64,000 nt of DNA, taken from Cercis canadensis. Taxonomy: Eukaryota; Streptophyta; Magnoliopsida; Fabales; Fabaceae. Below, in pieces: positions 46,557-58,195 of this stretch. Made by a program: the position numbers and the translations under genes. Position 1 is the first letter of the stretch. The number at the start of each line of letters is the position of its first letter. The stretch is from contig QAOA01006321.1 of the NCBI GenBank assembly GCA_003255065.1, forward strand, positions 1-64,000, in the 5' to 3' direction. The notes under the pieces are model-generated. The model was not told the origin of the DNA, did no database searches, and worked only from the letters and a program-made list of their open reading frames with translations.

Positions 46557-46913
46557 GTTGCGAATCTAATCTACTATCGTAAATCGAGGTTGGGATACCG
46601 CCATGATTTTGGGGGGTTATGGGTGTCGTGATAAGGCATCTGCGGCATTGTTTTCATTGCCCACTCGGTATCAAATCTCATACTCTAGACCCAGTAGTTT
46701 GCCGACCCACTTTTGTTGTTTTAGTGTGACTATGCACTGTTCTAACATATGGCGGAGGCTTCATTGATCTATGATGATAATAAAGCCGTGGCCAAAGAGG
46801 TAGGGACGCCACACTTGGATTGCCTCAAGGATGGCCATCATTTCCTTCACATAGGAGGATTGTGCTCTGTTCTTGGGTCCCAAAGCTTTATTAAGGAAGG
46901 CTATCGGTCTGCC

Positions 46914-47852
46914 TTACTGAGAGAGGATAGCGCCGATACCCAAATCACATGCATATGTCTCAATTATGAAGGGTTCCTCAAAATTTGGCATGGCTAAGAC
47001 AGGGGTAATGGTGAGTGTTGTTTTTAAGTCTTCGAAGGCTTTGGTGGCGGACTCTGTCCATTGAAATTGGCCTTTTTTAAGCAAGACGGTTAAAGGTGCT
47101 ACAATGATGCCATACTTGTGGACAAATTTGCGGTAGTAACCTGTCAAGCTTAAGAACCCGCTCAAGTGTGTGATGGTGGTTGGTTGAGGCCAAGCTTGGA
47201 CAGCGAAAATGTTACTGTGATCAACCTTCACTCCTTTCGATGAGACGATGTGCCCCATACACTCCACTTCAGTTTGGCCAAAGGTCCATTTGGATCTTTT
47301 GGCAAAGAACTCATGCTTGGCTAGTGCCTGTAATGTTAGTGCTAAATGGGCAAGATGATCTTCCTAAGAAGTGCTATATACCAATATATCAACAAAGAAG
47401 ATAAGTACAAACTTGCGTAAATAGGAAGCAAACAAGTTATTCATGATACTTTGAAAAGTAGCAGGAGCATTGCACAAACCGAAGGGCATGACAAGGTATT
47501 CGTAGTGGCCATTATGAGTTCGAAACGCCGTCTTATGTATGTCATTGGGGTGGACCCGGATTTGGTGGTATTCGGCTCGCAAGTCTAGTTTGGAAAAGAA
47601 TTTGGCTCCATATAGCTCATCTAGCATATCTTCCATAGTAGGGATGGGAAAGCGGTCTTTAATGGTGACCTCATTTAGAGCCCAGTAGTCGGTGTAAAAT
47701 CGCCAAGTGCCATCTTTTTTCTTGACCAACAGCACAGGCGAAGAGTATAGGCTAGAACTATGTTGGATCACCCTTGTTTGTAACATGGTTGCGACATGTG
47801 CTTCGATTTCATTCTTCTGGTGGTAAGAATAGCAGTAAGGCCATATGTTCAC
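46914..47852 (-). pseudogene. Retrotransposon reverse transcriptase and RNase H, broken
   Basis: 47852-47364 encodes the RT palm and fingers: SSSLYSSPVLLVKKKDGTWRF, DRFPIPTMEDMLDEL, KLDLRAEYHQIRV, and MPFGLCNAPATFQ. The usual YVDD box is degraded to FFVD. 47267-46914 continues with HIVSSKGVKVD, LTGYYRKFV and the RNase H-like ATKAFEDLK ... PFIIETYACDLGIGAIL. A frameshift separates the two pieces near 47350. The polymerase is therefore inactive. Confidence 0.9.
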
Positions 47853-48355
47853 TGGTTCACTGGTGGTAGGTGGCTGCGAATTAGAATATGATGGTCAAGA
47901 TAGCGTTGTGGGGGTAGTTTCTGAGGTTCAGCAAAAATGGCACTATACTTTTACACTAGAGACTCCACGTCATCGTGAAGTGTGGGTGTTGGTGTCTCTT
48001 GTGGTTGGCACTACCTTATGCTATAGAACTCAAATACTTGGTTAGTCTCTTTCACCAGTTGATTGATAGAAAGCTGCTCAGGTTGCTTACCGTTGTTACT
48101 CACGAGTTCAAACTTCTGCCCATTAACATGAAAGCTCATGGTGAGTCTCCGCCAATCACATAAGGTGGGACCAAGTTGTGCCAGCCAATGAGCCCCAAGG
48201 AGCATGTCGACGCCTGCAATGGGTAAGATATATAAGGTAGTGATGAAATCAAACCCTTGTACTTGAACTGGCACCTTTTTGCATCTGCCTTGGCTTTGGA
48301 CTAGAGATCTATCCGTGACAGAGACGGAAAATGACGTTGGACTGGTGATAGGTAG

Positions 48356-49423
48356 CTATGCCATGGCTGCTTTGTTGAGACCAATGAAATTGTGGGTGGA
48401 CCCACTGTCAATCAGTATGGAAACGGGATGCCCATAGATCGCCCCTTGAACCCGTAATGTACGTGGGTTATGCCAGCTTGTCAATGCATGTAGCGAGATT
48501 TCCACGTCCTCTTCTTCCTCATAATCATTAACCAGTTCCTTATGCATGTCTAACATTACCAGCTGTGGTTTTTGGCACCTATGGCCCATGGTGAATTTTT
48601 CGTCGTAATTGAAACACAAGCCTCTTTCTCTGCGCTTTTGCATTTCATCCCAAGAAAGCTTCCTCACTCCTTGTGGCATCGGTTTCCTTTCCAACCCAGT
48701 AGTGCGAGCTTCCCCTGTTCGTCGGTTGAGAGGTTTCTTAGCGTGGGTGAGTTGATCAGCCTTCATCCTTGTGTAATCAATGGCTTCCCTAATCGTCTTA
48801 GGTTGCCATATGCGTACCTCACCAGCTAGCTCTCCTTGCAAGCCTCCTATGAATGCACCAATTAGTGCCAGTTGTGGCCAGCCACTAACTCTATTTGCAA
48901 GCCGCTCAAATTCTTTGAGGTACTCGCGAAGGGATCCTGTTTGAGTGAGGAGAGTCAAAGCTTCGTCAAAATCCTCAAACTCGGTTGGCCCAAATCATGT
49001 GAGAAGTTCTTTCTCAAAATGATTCTAGGTGAGTTCTTTTCTTTCTTCCGTATATGTACATTGAAGCCATTGTAACCACTGGTTGGCTTGTCCCTCCATG
49101 TGGAAGGCTGCTAGCTGGACCTGTTGATCAGGTGGGGTACTTTAATATTGGAAGAATTGTTGCACTTGGTGAAGCCATTCTGTAGGTTTTGTCCCTGCAT
49201 ACCTAGGAAAATCCATTTTAATGTAGTGCGGCAACGCCATGGATGAACCAGTGGGGTTCTTGTCTTTCAAAGGTAAGCCAATGTTATTTTCTGGTTTGAA
49301 TGTTGTGAGCTTAAGGTCGATAAGCTTGGACAGTTGTGTGACTAACAAGACATTATTGGCTTGAAGCATACTGTCAATGGTGGTCTTTATCTGGTTGCAG
49401 AGTTGTCCCACGTCCCCTTCCAA
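48356..49423 (-). pseudogene. Retrotransposon gag with zinc knuckle, and protease
   Basis: The minus-strand gag start (49423-49142) ends at a stop after the capsid motif PRYAGTKPTEWLHQVQQFF. Similarity resumes past that stop and a further one near 48996, then runs open from 48958 to 48356. This part has YLKEFERLANRV, a CCHC knuckle that lost one Cys (CFNYDEKFTMGHRC), an acidic linker, and the aspartic-protease site LIDSGSTHNF. The motif AHWLAQLGP near 48190 belongs to the protease C-terminal part. Confidence 0.88.
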
Positions 49424-49467
49424 TTTCTCGAGTCGATCTTTTTGCGTCGCCTGGCTCTAATACCAAT

Positions 49468-49697
49468 TGGTACGTACTAGAATAACTACTACTGAAGGAT
49501 GCTTTTATTAATTGATTATTTTACTAATACATACGTAGGTTTATATATAGACCCACCTGCTAGAGTCCTCTACTACAAGAGTCTTCTCTTTACCCAAGTC
49601 CTACTAGCATCTCAACTCTATCTTAACCTTTGAGAGCTTTATCTATAGATACTTATAGTTAGGCTTCCTAACTCTAGTAATGATACAGCACGTATCA
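49468..49697 (-). repeat. 5' LTR of the Ty3/gypsy element
   Basis: 230 bp, TG...CA ends, with the palindromic TATA-like TTATATATAGACC inside. The primer-binding site starts two bases inside it at 49465. Confidence 0.92.
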
Positions 49698-52400
49698 TCA
49701 AACATCAACATTAGAAAAATGGATCCAAAAGTTGAATGTAACAACTACTCACCACGCATCAACATCAACATTAGCATTACACGAAGCATCAACATCAACA
49801 TTAGAAAATAACCATGCAGCATCATATCAACAAAAGCAAATGTTCACGCATCTAAAAACAAAAACAAAAACAAAAAAAAGCAAGAGATCAAATTACCACC
49901 AACAAGCCCACTAATGACCAAGGTCAGAGCTCATATTGCTAGGAACAAACATGGTTCCAAAGGTAATTTCATCTTATACCATCTTATCCTCGCATTTTTT
50001 TGGAATTGGTTTCATGCTTCCCTAGCCAATAAGGTAAGCATGTGGACAAATGTTAATTACATGTCTGCTCCTTTGCTTAATTTATCATTGGGTCCTTGGT
50101 TGCAGTGACACAAGCAAACTCTAGGTTGGAAAGGGAATCCACTTGCAACCTCATCCACTTACGGAAGGTTCCTTGTTAGTTATTATTAACTATTATATAT
50201 AAATGCTGTTCCAAGCTCCAAAAACCGTGTTACTACAAGCACATACACTTGCAACTGCTTCATCTATTCTTTGCTCTCTGGCTCAAAGATAAGGTTTCAA
50301 TACCATATAATTTTTGCGTGATTTTAATTAGTTTTCACTTTTGGTTTCTTCTCTCTTTAATTTTCTTATGTTGATCAATTGCCATTATCAACAAACATTA
50401 ATTGCTTATCTACAACTATGTAAATCAGTGTGAAATTTTGTCAATCTCAGCCTGCTCTTTGTCACTCGTTTAAGCCTTTTATCTTTTAAGTGATTTGTTA
50501 TTTTGAGCTCAACTTATGCTTTTTTATTTGAGGTCACAAACATGAACTATCCTCTACCATGCTATATAGTATACAAATACAACATTTTCCTTTTACTGAG
50601 TGAATAACTGGTTAAGAGTTTCTATAAGTTCGTCATTACTATAAAACTCACAACTAGGTTTTGCGCTTTCAACTTACCAACCTCACCTTCGTTCCCATGT
50701 TCAGCAAGTAGTCCAAAAGCTCACCGGATCCTCCAATACAGCAATTGTACCCAATGAGCCTTTGTTTGGGCCAAGCCCAATAGGCCTTTGAGTCTTCTTA
50801 TTTTGATTCACTTACAATTCAACTCTTGGAAGTAGGTGGACTAAAGAGAAGGGCCTTTGAGTCTTCTTATTTTTATTGACATGGGATATGGCTCATTGAG
50901 TCTTTGGTCCGTCAATTGTACGAGTATGACCATGCCCTTAGATTTAATTAGTTTTCACTTTAGATTTCATTTCTCTTCAATTTGTTTATGTTCATGAATC
51001 GCCATTATCAATAAATATTGCTTATCTACAACTATATAAATCGCTCTGAAATTTTTTCAGACTCAATCTATATGTCACACATTTAAGCCTTTTCATCTTT
51101 CAAGTGATTTGTTATTTTACTGAGATTTGAATGAATAAGTGGTTAGAATTGCTCATTCTTGTACCATTTCTAAGTTTGTTATTATAATATCTTCACATTT
51201 GACCAAATATAACAATTATTATAAGATCTTGCACGAAACACTGGATCTTTATAATGACAAATTTGACATCATAGCTAGATATCTATGTCGTTTTAGACAA
51301 CATGCATGTCCATAAATCCACTTAATTATAAGGCCCCACTACTATATATTCCCACTTGTGATGGCCAAGATCTAGTCACATAAAAGAATAAATAATAATA
51401 ATGATAAGGGTAATATATTGGTTCACTTTCCACGGAGGTCCCTTGGTACTCTAAATAGATAACATACCTGGAAGGATGGAAATACTTCATATATTCTTCG
51501 CTCACTGGCTCAAAGGTAAGGTATCAATACCATATAATTAGTTCTCACTTTTGATTTCATCTCTCTTCAATTTGTTTATGTTCATGAATCGCCATATCAA
51601 CAAATATTGCTTATCTACAAATAGCCTTTCAAGTGATTTGTTATTTTACTGAGACTCGAGTGAGTAAGTGGTTACAATTGCACATTCTTATACCATTTTT
51701 AAGTTCGCCATTATTATAGAACTCAGAAATAGGTTTTGTGCTTTCAACTTACTATTTGGCATAAAATCTCAGCCTATGTTGCATAAGTATTTTTTGTACT
51801 TTTGACTAAATAATTTGTATGAGCTCTAATGGTTCCAACCTCTAGATATCATGTAACTAAAAATGAATAGACAAAAAAAAGTAGAAGGGATACTGTAGAT
51901 ATAGTGGCACATTAATTTGATATCAAGAGAGAAAAACAAAAACAAAAAAAAAAATTGTATTTTTTTACTACAATTCTAAATTTAAGCATGAAATCCCCTT
52001 AAGAATAATTTTAATACTGCTGAGCCAAAAGAAAGGAAAAGTCCAACCTCACTTACTTTTTTTCCCTTCCTTTTTGGAGAGAGGATTTTTTTTTTTTTTT
52101 GAGACAATTATAAGACAAAGGAAATGTTACTTATGATAAATTATTATAAACGGAAGCCTATGATTGTTAGTGGTTCCTCCATCAAACTAGGACTGTGTCG
52201 TCTTTAAAGTTCTATAAGATATAGTAATTTAATTATATGAAGTTCATGATCAACAGTAAAAAAAGGTTTTGCATATTGATGACATGCTCAAATTTTCTTC
52301 TGAGCTCCCATTTCTCCTCATATAATCAATTTTTGATAATAAAATAATGGGCATTAGTAGTTAAAATCAAGTTTTAAGTAAACCTGACTCAAATAAAGAG
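49698..52400 (+). repeat. Block B, right part, with membrane-protein ORF lost
   Basis: It resumes the minisatellite at 49698. It then follows block A through the promoter/first exon (50190-50300), the GCCTTTGAGTCTTCTTATTTT region (50770) and GTATGACCATGCCCTTA (50940). Instead of the ORF, a second promoter-like copy follows (50940-51180 and 51440-51760), and then the 3' flank homologous to 33720-33910 at 52205-52380. The ORF itself is absent. The part to about 53020 continues in homology with 63050-63600. Confidence 0.75.
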
Positions 52401-53577
52401 AGAGAGCTATAGTGCCGTGATCGGATGGGCATATTTTTTTGGCATGTTCCAACCATGCTCCTGTCTTAGAATCAAAGAGCATTTATTGTCATCTGAAGTG
52501 TTGCTGAAGCTTTGAGAATTCAAAGTTAAACAAAGATTACTATAAGTTTAATCCTCCACTCCTCCAAGGAAAAGGAGTACAATTAGTATAAGATGAGAAT
52601 GAAAATATTCCGTCAAGTTAATTTATAATACTTGCGTTAACGGAGGACCAAATTGAGTTAAAATTGAGAATTTTATACTAAATCAAGAAAAGAAAAATGT
52701 TATTCATACATTTCAATCTCTTTTTTTTTTTTTTTAAAAATATCTTAATTTCATATCATTCCATATATTGTGAACCCTAATTAAATTTTAGATTCAGAAA
52801 AAAAGTTTTTAAGTGAGTTCAAATAAAATTATAAAGTAGTTGACATGTGTGATATAAAATGATATGAAATTAAAATGTATAAATAATATAACCTTAAAAT
52901 TTCAAAAAAATCAACCTCATATCCAAAATTGTGGTAACAAAGGACCGAACTGAGCCAAAATTGAAAATTATATACTAAATTAAGAAAGAGAAATGTTATG
53001 CATATACTTCAATTTAATTTTTTTTTGTTAAATGAAAAAGAAAATAGGTAACATAAATTAAATTCCTAATACTATAACTAAAAAGAGGCAATACCAGATT
53101 CACATACCATAACTTATTAGTATTTTAATTTTAATTTCTGTTTCTCACGTGTTAGAAGCAAGTTATCCACACCAACTCAGCATATATAACACAAAGGAAA
53201 TCGGAAAATTTAATGTAACAATCATAGTGGAGTATAGATAAACTTTGTTATCATCATTCCACTTTGATTCCACTGAATATTCCATCTAACCATGCAACAC
53301 TATAACAATTATTACAAGAATGTGGTGTATGTATGCTGGCATCATCACCTTTGCTCATCTTTTCGTCACATTTATGCGGCCGGCATCGCCGAGAAATCAC
53401 AAATATGTAGCTCACTAGTGTATAGCCGTTTCCTTTGTTTAATTTACCACAAGGTCCTTGGTTGCAGTGACATTTATGTGTAGCGCACTATTGCATGGCT
53501 GTTTCCTTTGCTAAATTTAACTCTGGTACGCAATTTAATTTGAATAACATAGTTGAAAGGTGAGGATGCTACCACCC
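52401..53577. other. Intergenic, duplicated 3' flank
   Basis: Sequence 52380-53000 is homologous to 63100-63560 (for example AAGATGAGAATGAAAATATTC and GTTAACG-A-GACCAAATTGAG). A scrap of the block A leader region (TTTAATTTACC-AAGGTCCTTGG) recurs at 53438-53465. No gene is seen. Confidence 0.55.
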
Positions 53578-53944
53578 CTCTTAGGAGTGGTAGTGTTACA
53601 CCCTTTAGTTAGATAGGTTCGGGTGAAACCTATTTAATAATTTTAGTATCATTATAAATATATTAAAAAATTATGTCACTTAGTATGTGTCAAAATTAAC
53701 AGTTCTTTATAAAATATAAAAACGATACAAAATAGAAAAACGTATCAAGAAATAATAATTTCAAATTTATTTTTTGGTACTTTTTTTTATATCGTATTAT
53801 TCTTATATTTTATAAAAAAATTGTGTGTTTTAACACATATTGAATAATTTAATTTTTTGAGATCTTGGCAATAATATCAAAATTATACTATAAATTCTAC
53901 CCAAACTCACTTAATTAAAAGAAGTGTAACACTACTACTCTTAA
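53578..53944. mobile_element. MITE with GTAGTGTTACAC inverted ends
   Basis: The left end CTCTTAGGAGTGGTAGTGTTACACC pairs with the right end, which on the opposite strand reads AAGAGTAGTAGTGTTACAC. The inverted match extends through the GAGTTTGGGT/AGGTTCGGGT region. It is about 370 bp, AT-rich inside, with no ORF. A related degraded copy lies at about 16998-17365 in the opposite orientation. Confidence 0.65.
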
Positions 53945-54241
53945 AAAAGAAAAGAAGTGATAATATAATACTCACCCGGTTGAAAACTAAAACTAGAAAA
54001 AATTATACTTAAGCTATAGCGCGTCCTGTCTATTGTCTCTTTTCCCCAGTAACTTACATTTTTCAAAATTAATCAACACTGCACCTTTTTTTTTTTTTTT
54101 TTTGCAAAAAGCGATAGATAAGAGACAGAAGCCACGTTTCGGTGCTACTTGGAACAAACTGATCCTCATTTCCCCGCCAACGTCTCCAGACAAAACAGAA
54201 AGTGAGGTATATCGGTGGACAAAAATGCATAGTTTACATTA

Positions 54242-54775
54242 GTCACATTTTCACGTGTAGCAACTCATCCACATCAGCACTGTGATTGACAAAAATACAA
54301 TCGGTAAGTCTACTCAAACATATTGGAGCACAGAAAAACATTTTTGCTTCCGTGGTCACGCCCAAACGTGGAATCATCTAATGTGTCCTAAAAGTGTAAT
54401 CTAACGCGGCGGGTATCACCCGACAGTATCTATATGTATGGGGTGTGGCCAGTGGGTAAAGGAAAGGCTACCCAATGGGTCCCACAAGTTTTGCTAGCTT
54501 TTGCAGGATTATTGGTTTTTANGCATCCACATCAACAGTCAGCATGATTGACAAAAATGCAATCGGTAGTCTAATCTAACATATTGGAGCTTTAGAAAAA
54601 CTTTTTTGCTTCCGCGGTCACGCCCAAACGTGGAATCATTTAATGTGTCCTACAAGTTTAATGCAACGCGGTGGTATCACCCCAGATATGTATGGGGTGT
54701 GGCCAGTGGGTAAAGGAAAGGCTACCCAATGGGTCCCACAAGTTTTGCTAGCTTTTGCAGGATTATTGGTTTTTA
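54242..54775 (+). repeat. Direct duplication of about 265 bp across an N
   Basis: The segment starting CATCCACATCAGCAC (about 54268) recurs after the N at 54522 as GCATCCACATCAACAG, ending in AGGATTATTGGTTTTTA in both. Unlike the other N junctions the copies differ at numerous positions, with indels. This suggests two alleles or paralogues placed side by side, or a true duplication with a misjoin. No gene is present. Confidence 0.75.
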
Positions 54776-55127
54776 AAGAATTGACATTACTGGTTAGGGT
54801 GGGAAAAGGAAAATTCTAAATAATTAAATTTTGGTTGAAAGTTTTTAAAATTTACAGAAGTTACTCAATTTGATTTTATATATTTATATTCTAAAAAAAA
54901 TTAAATAGAGTATTTACTAAGTTTAACAAAATGATATAAGCTTTCAAGAGGAAAAATAAAATATAAGCAAGCAAGACAAAAAAAAGGTGGAGTTTAGTTG
55001 AAAATATACTCTATTATTTTTCTTTTATCTTATACATATAGTTTCTTTTTTATTTATTTTTGGTAAACTTTGAAAATGTTTTTTTTTTTTTTTTTATAAA
55101 GAGACGGCAAATATAATATAATTTAAT
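54776..55127. other. AT-rich intergenic stretch
   Basis: Homopolymer-rich DNA with nothing recognisable as a gene. Confidence 0.5.
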
Positions 55128-56335
55128 AATAGTCAATTTTGAGATAATACATTGCAACTTTAAACACGCTTTTAAGTATTTTTTTTATATAGTATATACA
55201 AAATGCTTTTACACTTTTTTTTAATAGAATTTAACCCTTTTTTAGTATTATAATATTATCAAATTTAAACATGATTAAATATGACCCATATGAATCTTAC
55301 GTTTTTATATTCTTAAGTATCTTTTGCCTAGCAACTTGATATCCATATATTTAAGATTCTTTTTACTATGGTCAAATAAGAATATCTTACATTACCAAAA
55401 AGAAAAAGAAGTGTACGTGTTATGCGGTGAGAGCAGGTTTAATGTGGAGAAGATCTCCAATATGTAACGCAACATTTCTCTCTTTAAATCTCTTGTTTTA
55501 TGGTCAAGTTCTTAGAAAGTTAAGACTAACCTTATTACTATGGTATCTCCTTAATGAAGGGAAAAATTAAGGACTATACACATATTTAAAAATGACTAAT
55601 TATCTAATATCATACCTGCTACTTATATCATAAATTAAATTGACAATTAGAATAATTACTATCATTTATTTACTTAATAAATATGTAGGTCTAATAGAAT
55701 AGATGACACAAAATTGTCTGGGCATGTGGGCTAATAGTATTGAGATCATTTTTAAAGTTTGTGAGTTCTATGTTCAAGCTTTGAGTTTAAATTTTTTAAT
55801 AATTCTTAAATTAATTAATTAAGTATTGTATTAACAATTCTTTTAGAATAAGTAAACTTATAAAAAAGGAGTTAAACAATAAAATTAAGAATATTCAAGC
55901 AAATTGAGGTGTGGGCCTCTGGGCATGTTCTAGTAAATTCCTTGCATTCATTTGGTTGGAATATAATGTTATAAAAAAAAAATGCAATTACTTTTGATGT
56001 ATATATACAAAAAATTATGAGATATGTGCAAATAAAATAATATTATGAGAATTTAAGATATGTATCACTTTTTTGGGTAATACAAGATATTCTTATTTGA
56101 AGCAGTAAAAAAAGAATCTCAAATATATGGATATTAGGCTAACAAGCAAAAAATACATAAGAATATAGAAACGTAAGATTCGTATGGGTCATATATATAT
56201 CGTGTTTAAATTTGATAATATTATAATACTAAAAAGAGTTAAATTCTATTGAAAAAAGTGTAAAAGTATTTTGTATATACTATATAAAAAAACACTTGAA
56301 AGCGTGTTTAAGGTTGCAATGTATTATCCCAAAAT
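55128..56335. mobile_element. Long inverted repeat (arms about 250-265 bp), MULE or foldback-like
   Basis: The left arm (55128-55395) contains TTTTGAGATAATACATTGCAACTTTAAACACGCTTTTAAGT..., with CATATGAATCTTACG and ATAAGAATATC further in. The right arm (56084-56335) is its reverse complement (GATATTCTTATTTGA ... CGTAAGATTCGTATGGG ... CGTGTTTAAGGTTGCAATGTATTATCCC). The arms enclose about 690 bp without an ORF. Such long arms are typical of non-autonomous Mutator-like or foldback elements. I found no clear 9-bp target duplication. Confidence 0.7.
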
Positions 56336-58195
56336 TCACTCCAACTCATAGAATTTACCTCGAAACATCAAATTTGATATCTTGAGACAAGCATACCACA
56401 ATCTAAAAATAGACGCTTAATAATATTTGAGGAGTTAGCATTATGAGGAAAATATAGGCATGCGACGTATGAATAGTATGGTTCTAATTGGATTAGAAAT
56501 ATTAATTAATTGAAATATTTGCAAATTAGCAGAAAGAAAAATATGTTACTAGTTGAAAGTTGAATTCTAGCCAATGGTTTTGACGAACATATGAAAAACA
56601 AAGATTTCTAAAATAATCATAATCAAAATCATAGGGACCCAAGAGAATTATATTCAGTATGATGTGGGAAACTGTTGGGTATAAGTTTTTATTAATTTTT
56701 TATGCATTTGTTAGAAGCCAAGGAAATTTGATGTATTTACATATACTAGTTTTGTAGGAATAGATTGAGAGAAGATAAATGAAAGGGAAAAATTTTGTTT
56801 GGAATTAAATAATAACTATTTCAAAACGAAACAATTCTAATTGGTTAAAAGTGGGATATGTATTTCTTGCATATGCTTGATGGAGTAAGAAAGGAAAGGT
56901 ATTACATAAATCTATTTATTGTTTATATTTTAGTAATGATAAAGCTTGAATTAAATTTAAATATAATTTTTTTATTAAGCTGGTTGCAAATTTTGAAAAG
57001 CTATAACTAATTTTTTAATTACCAAAAGGGGGCCTTTAATTTACCCCAGGCAAAAATATGGGGTTATATAACCTCATTATTCTAGGTGGCACAGTCACCA
57101 CCGTTTCTTATATTATGTGTCAAATCTAATGGTGTATATTTATTTTTGATTACCTGTTTAGTTGGTCATTTCTTAACTTGTGTGCCAATATTAATGTTAC
57201 CCACTAATTTAACTAAAATTATGTTAGCACCCCACTTAAAATAACAATTTATGTTAAAGCTTTTTTTTTAGTAATTAAATTATGTTAAAATTGAGAGTAT
57301 ACAAAGTATGATATTCCTCTCCATTTACANATGTGTCAAATCTAATGGTGGATATTTATTTTTGATTACCTGTTTAGTTGGTCATTTCTTAACTTGTGTG
57401 CCAATATTAATGTTACCTACTAATTTAACTAAAATTATGTTAGCACCCCACTTAAAATAACAATTTATGTTAAAGCTTTTTTTTAGTAATTAAATTATGT
57501 TAAAATTGAGAGTATACAAAGTATGATATTCCTCTCCATTTACATATTTTTTACAAACAAATTTATGAAATTTTTTTAAAAGAATGTACAAGGTCTGATC
57601 CATCGACACACAGAGAAGGAATCAATTCTCTTCTTCCCTCTTTTTTTTCAGTTTTTTTCTTCTTGCCCTAATCTCTTTGAATTTGTACTTTATTTGTTCT
57701 TTGTTGAATAAATCATACTTAAATCTAACAATTTTTATGGCAGAGATTTTATGATTACGGTAGTTTCGTTCACAGATATGAAAAACTTTAGATTTCAGTT
57801 TGTATAACTTTTTATTGGACTTATGCTTTACTTCATGAAACCTTTTTCTCCATTATTGAAAATAATGATTTGTTTGGTCCAACGAGTTTCTAAACTATGG
57901 AAAAATTTTCATCTGGTATAGGAAATGGAAAAAAAAAATGCTATTTAGGGAAACGGAAGTGAGAAAATGAAGGGTGAGGAAGGATGGAAAAATAAAATTT
58001 TTAAAAAATTGGGGTTGATTTGTAATAAGTAAAAATATTACTGTCAAAATTTATATGTCAAAATTTATATTAATTATTCTAATGATTATTACAGATTAAG
58101 TAAATGTGTAGGCGGCCGACAATCAGTACATCTTTTACAATTTTAGTGGTCCGGGTTATTTAACCCATTTTTGCATGGGGTCAAAGCCACTGATG
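56336..58195. other. Intergenic, with one assembly-like duplication
   Basis: The segment 57112-57329 recurs from 57331 after an N, almost unchanged, ending near 57545. Otherwise the DNA is AT-rich without recognisable genes. Confidence 0.55.

Larger units (their letters stand above)
43535..49697 (-). mobile_element. Ty3/gypsy chromovirus-type LTR retrotransposon, degenerate, antisense
   Basis: The element is 6163 bp and flanked by the 5-bp direct repeat TCAAA (43530-43534 and 49698-49702). Its 5' LTR is on the right (49468-49697) and its 3' LTR on the left (43535-43716). The primer-binding site TGGTATTAGAGCC (minus strand, 49465-49453) matches initiator-Met tRNA with one difference. The polypurine tract AAGAGGGGAGGAA lies at 43729-43717. 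Coding order on the minus strand is gag, zinc knuckle, protease, reverse transcriptase, RNase H, integrase, chromodomain, which is the Ty3/gypsy order with a chromodomain. Short LTRs suggest a Reina-like lineage. Several stops and frameshifts make it non-autonomous. LTRs differ at about nine of 182 aligned bases plus one indel of about 48 bp. It inserted into the minisatellite of block B. Confidence 0.95.

Noticed and set aside
46749-48829. Plus-strand ORFs within the retrotransposon
   Set aside because: They are antisense shadows of the gag-pol coding strand.
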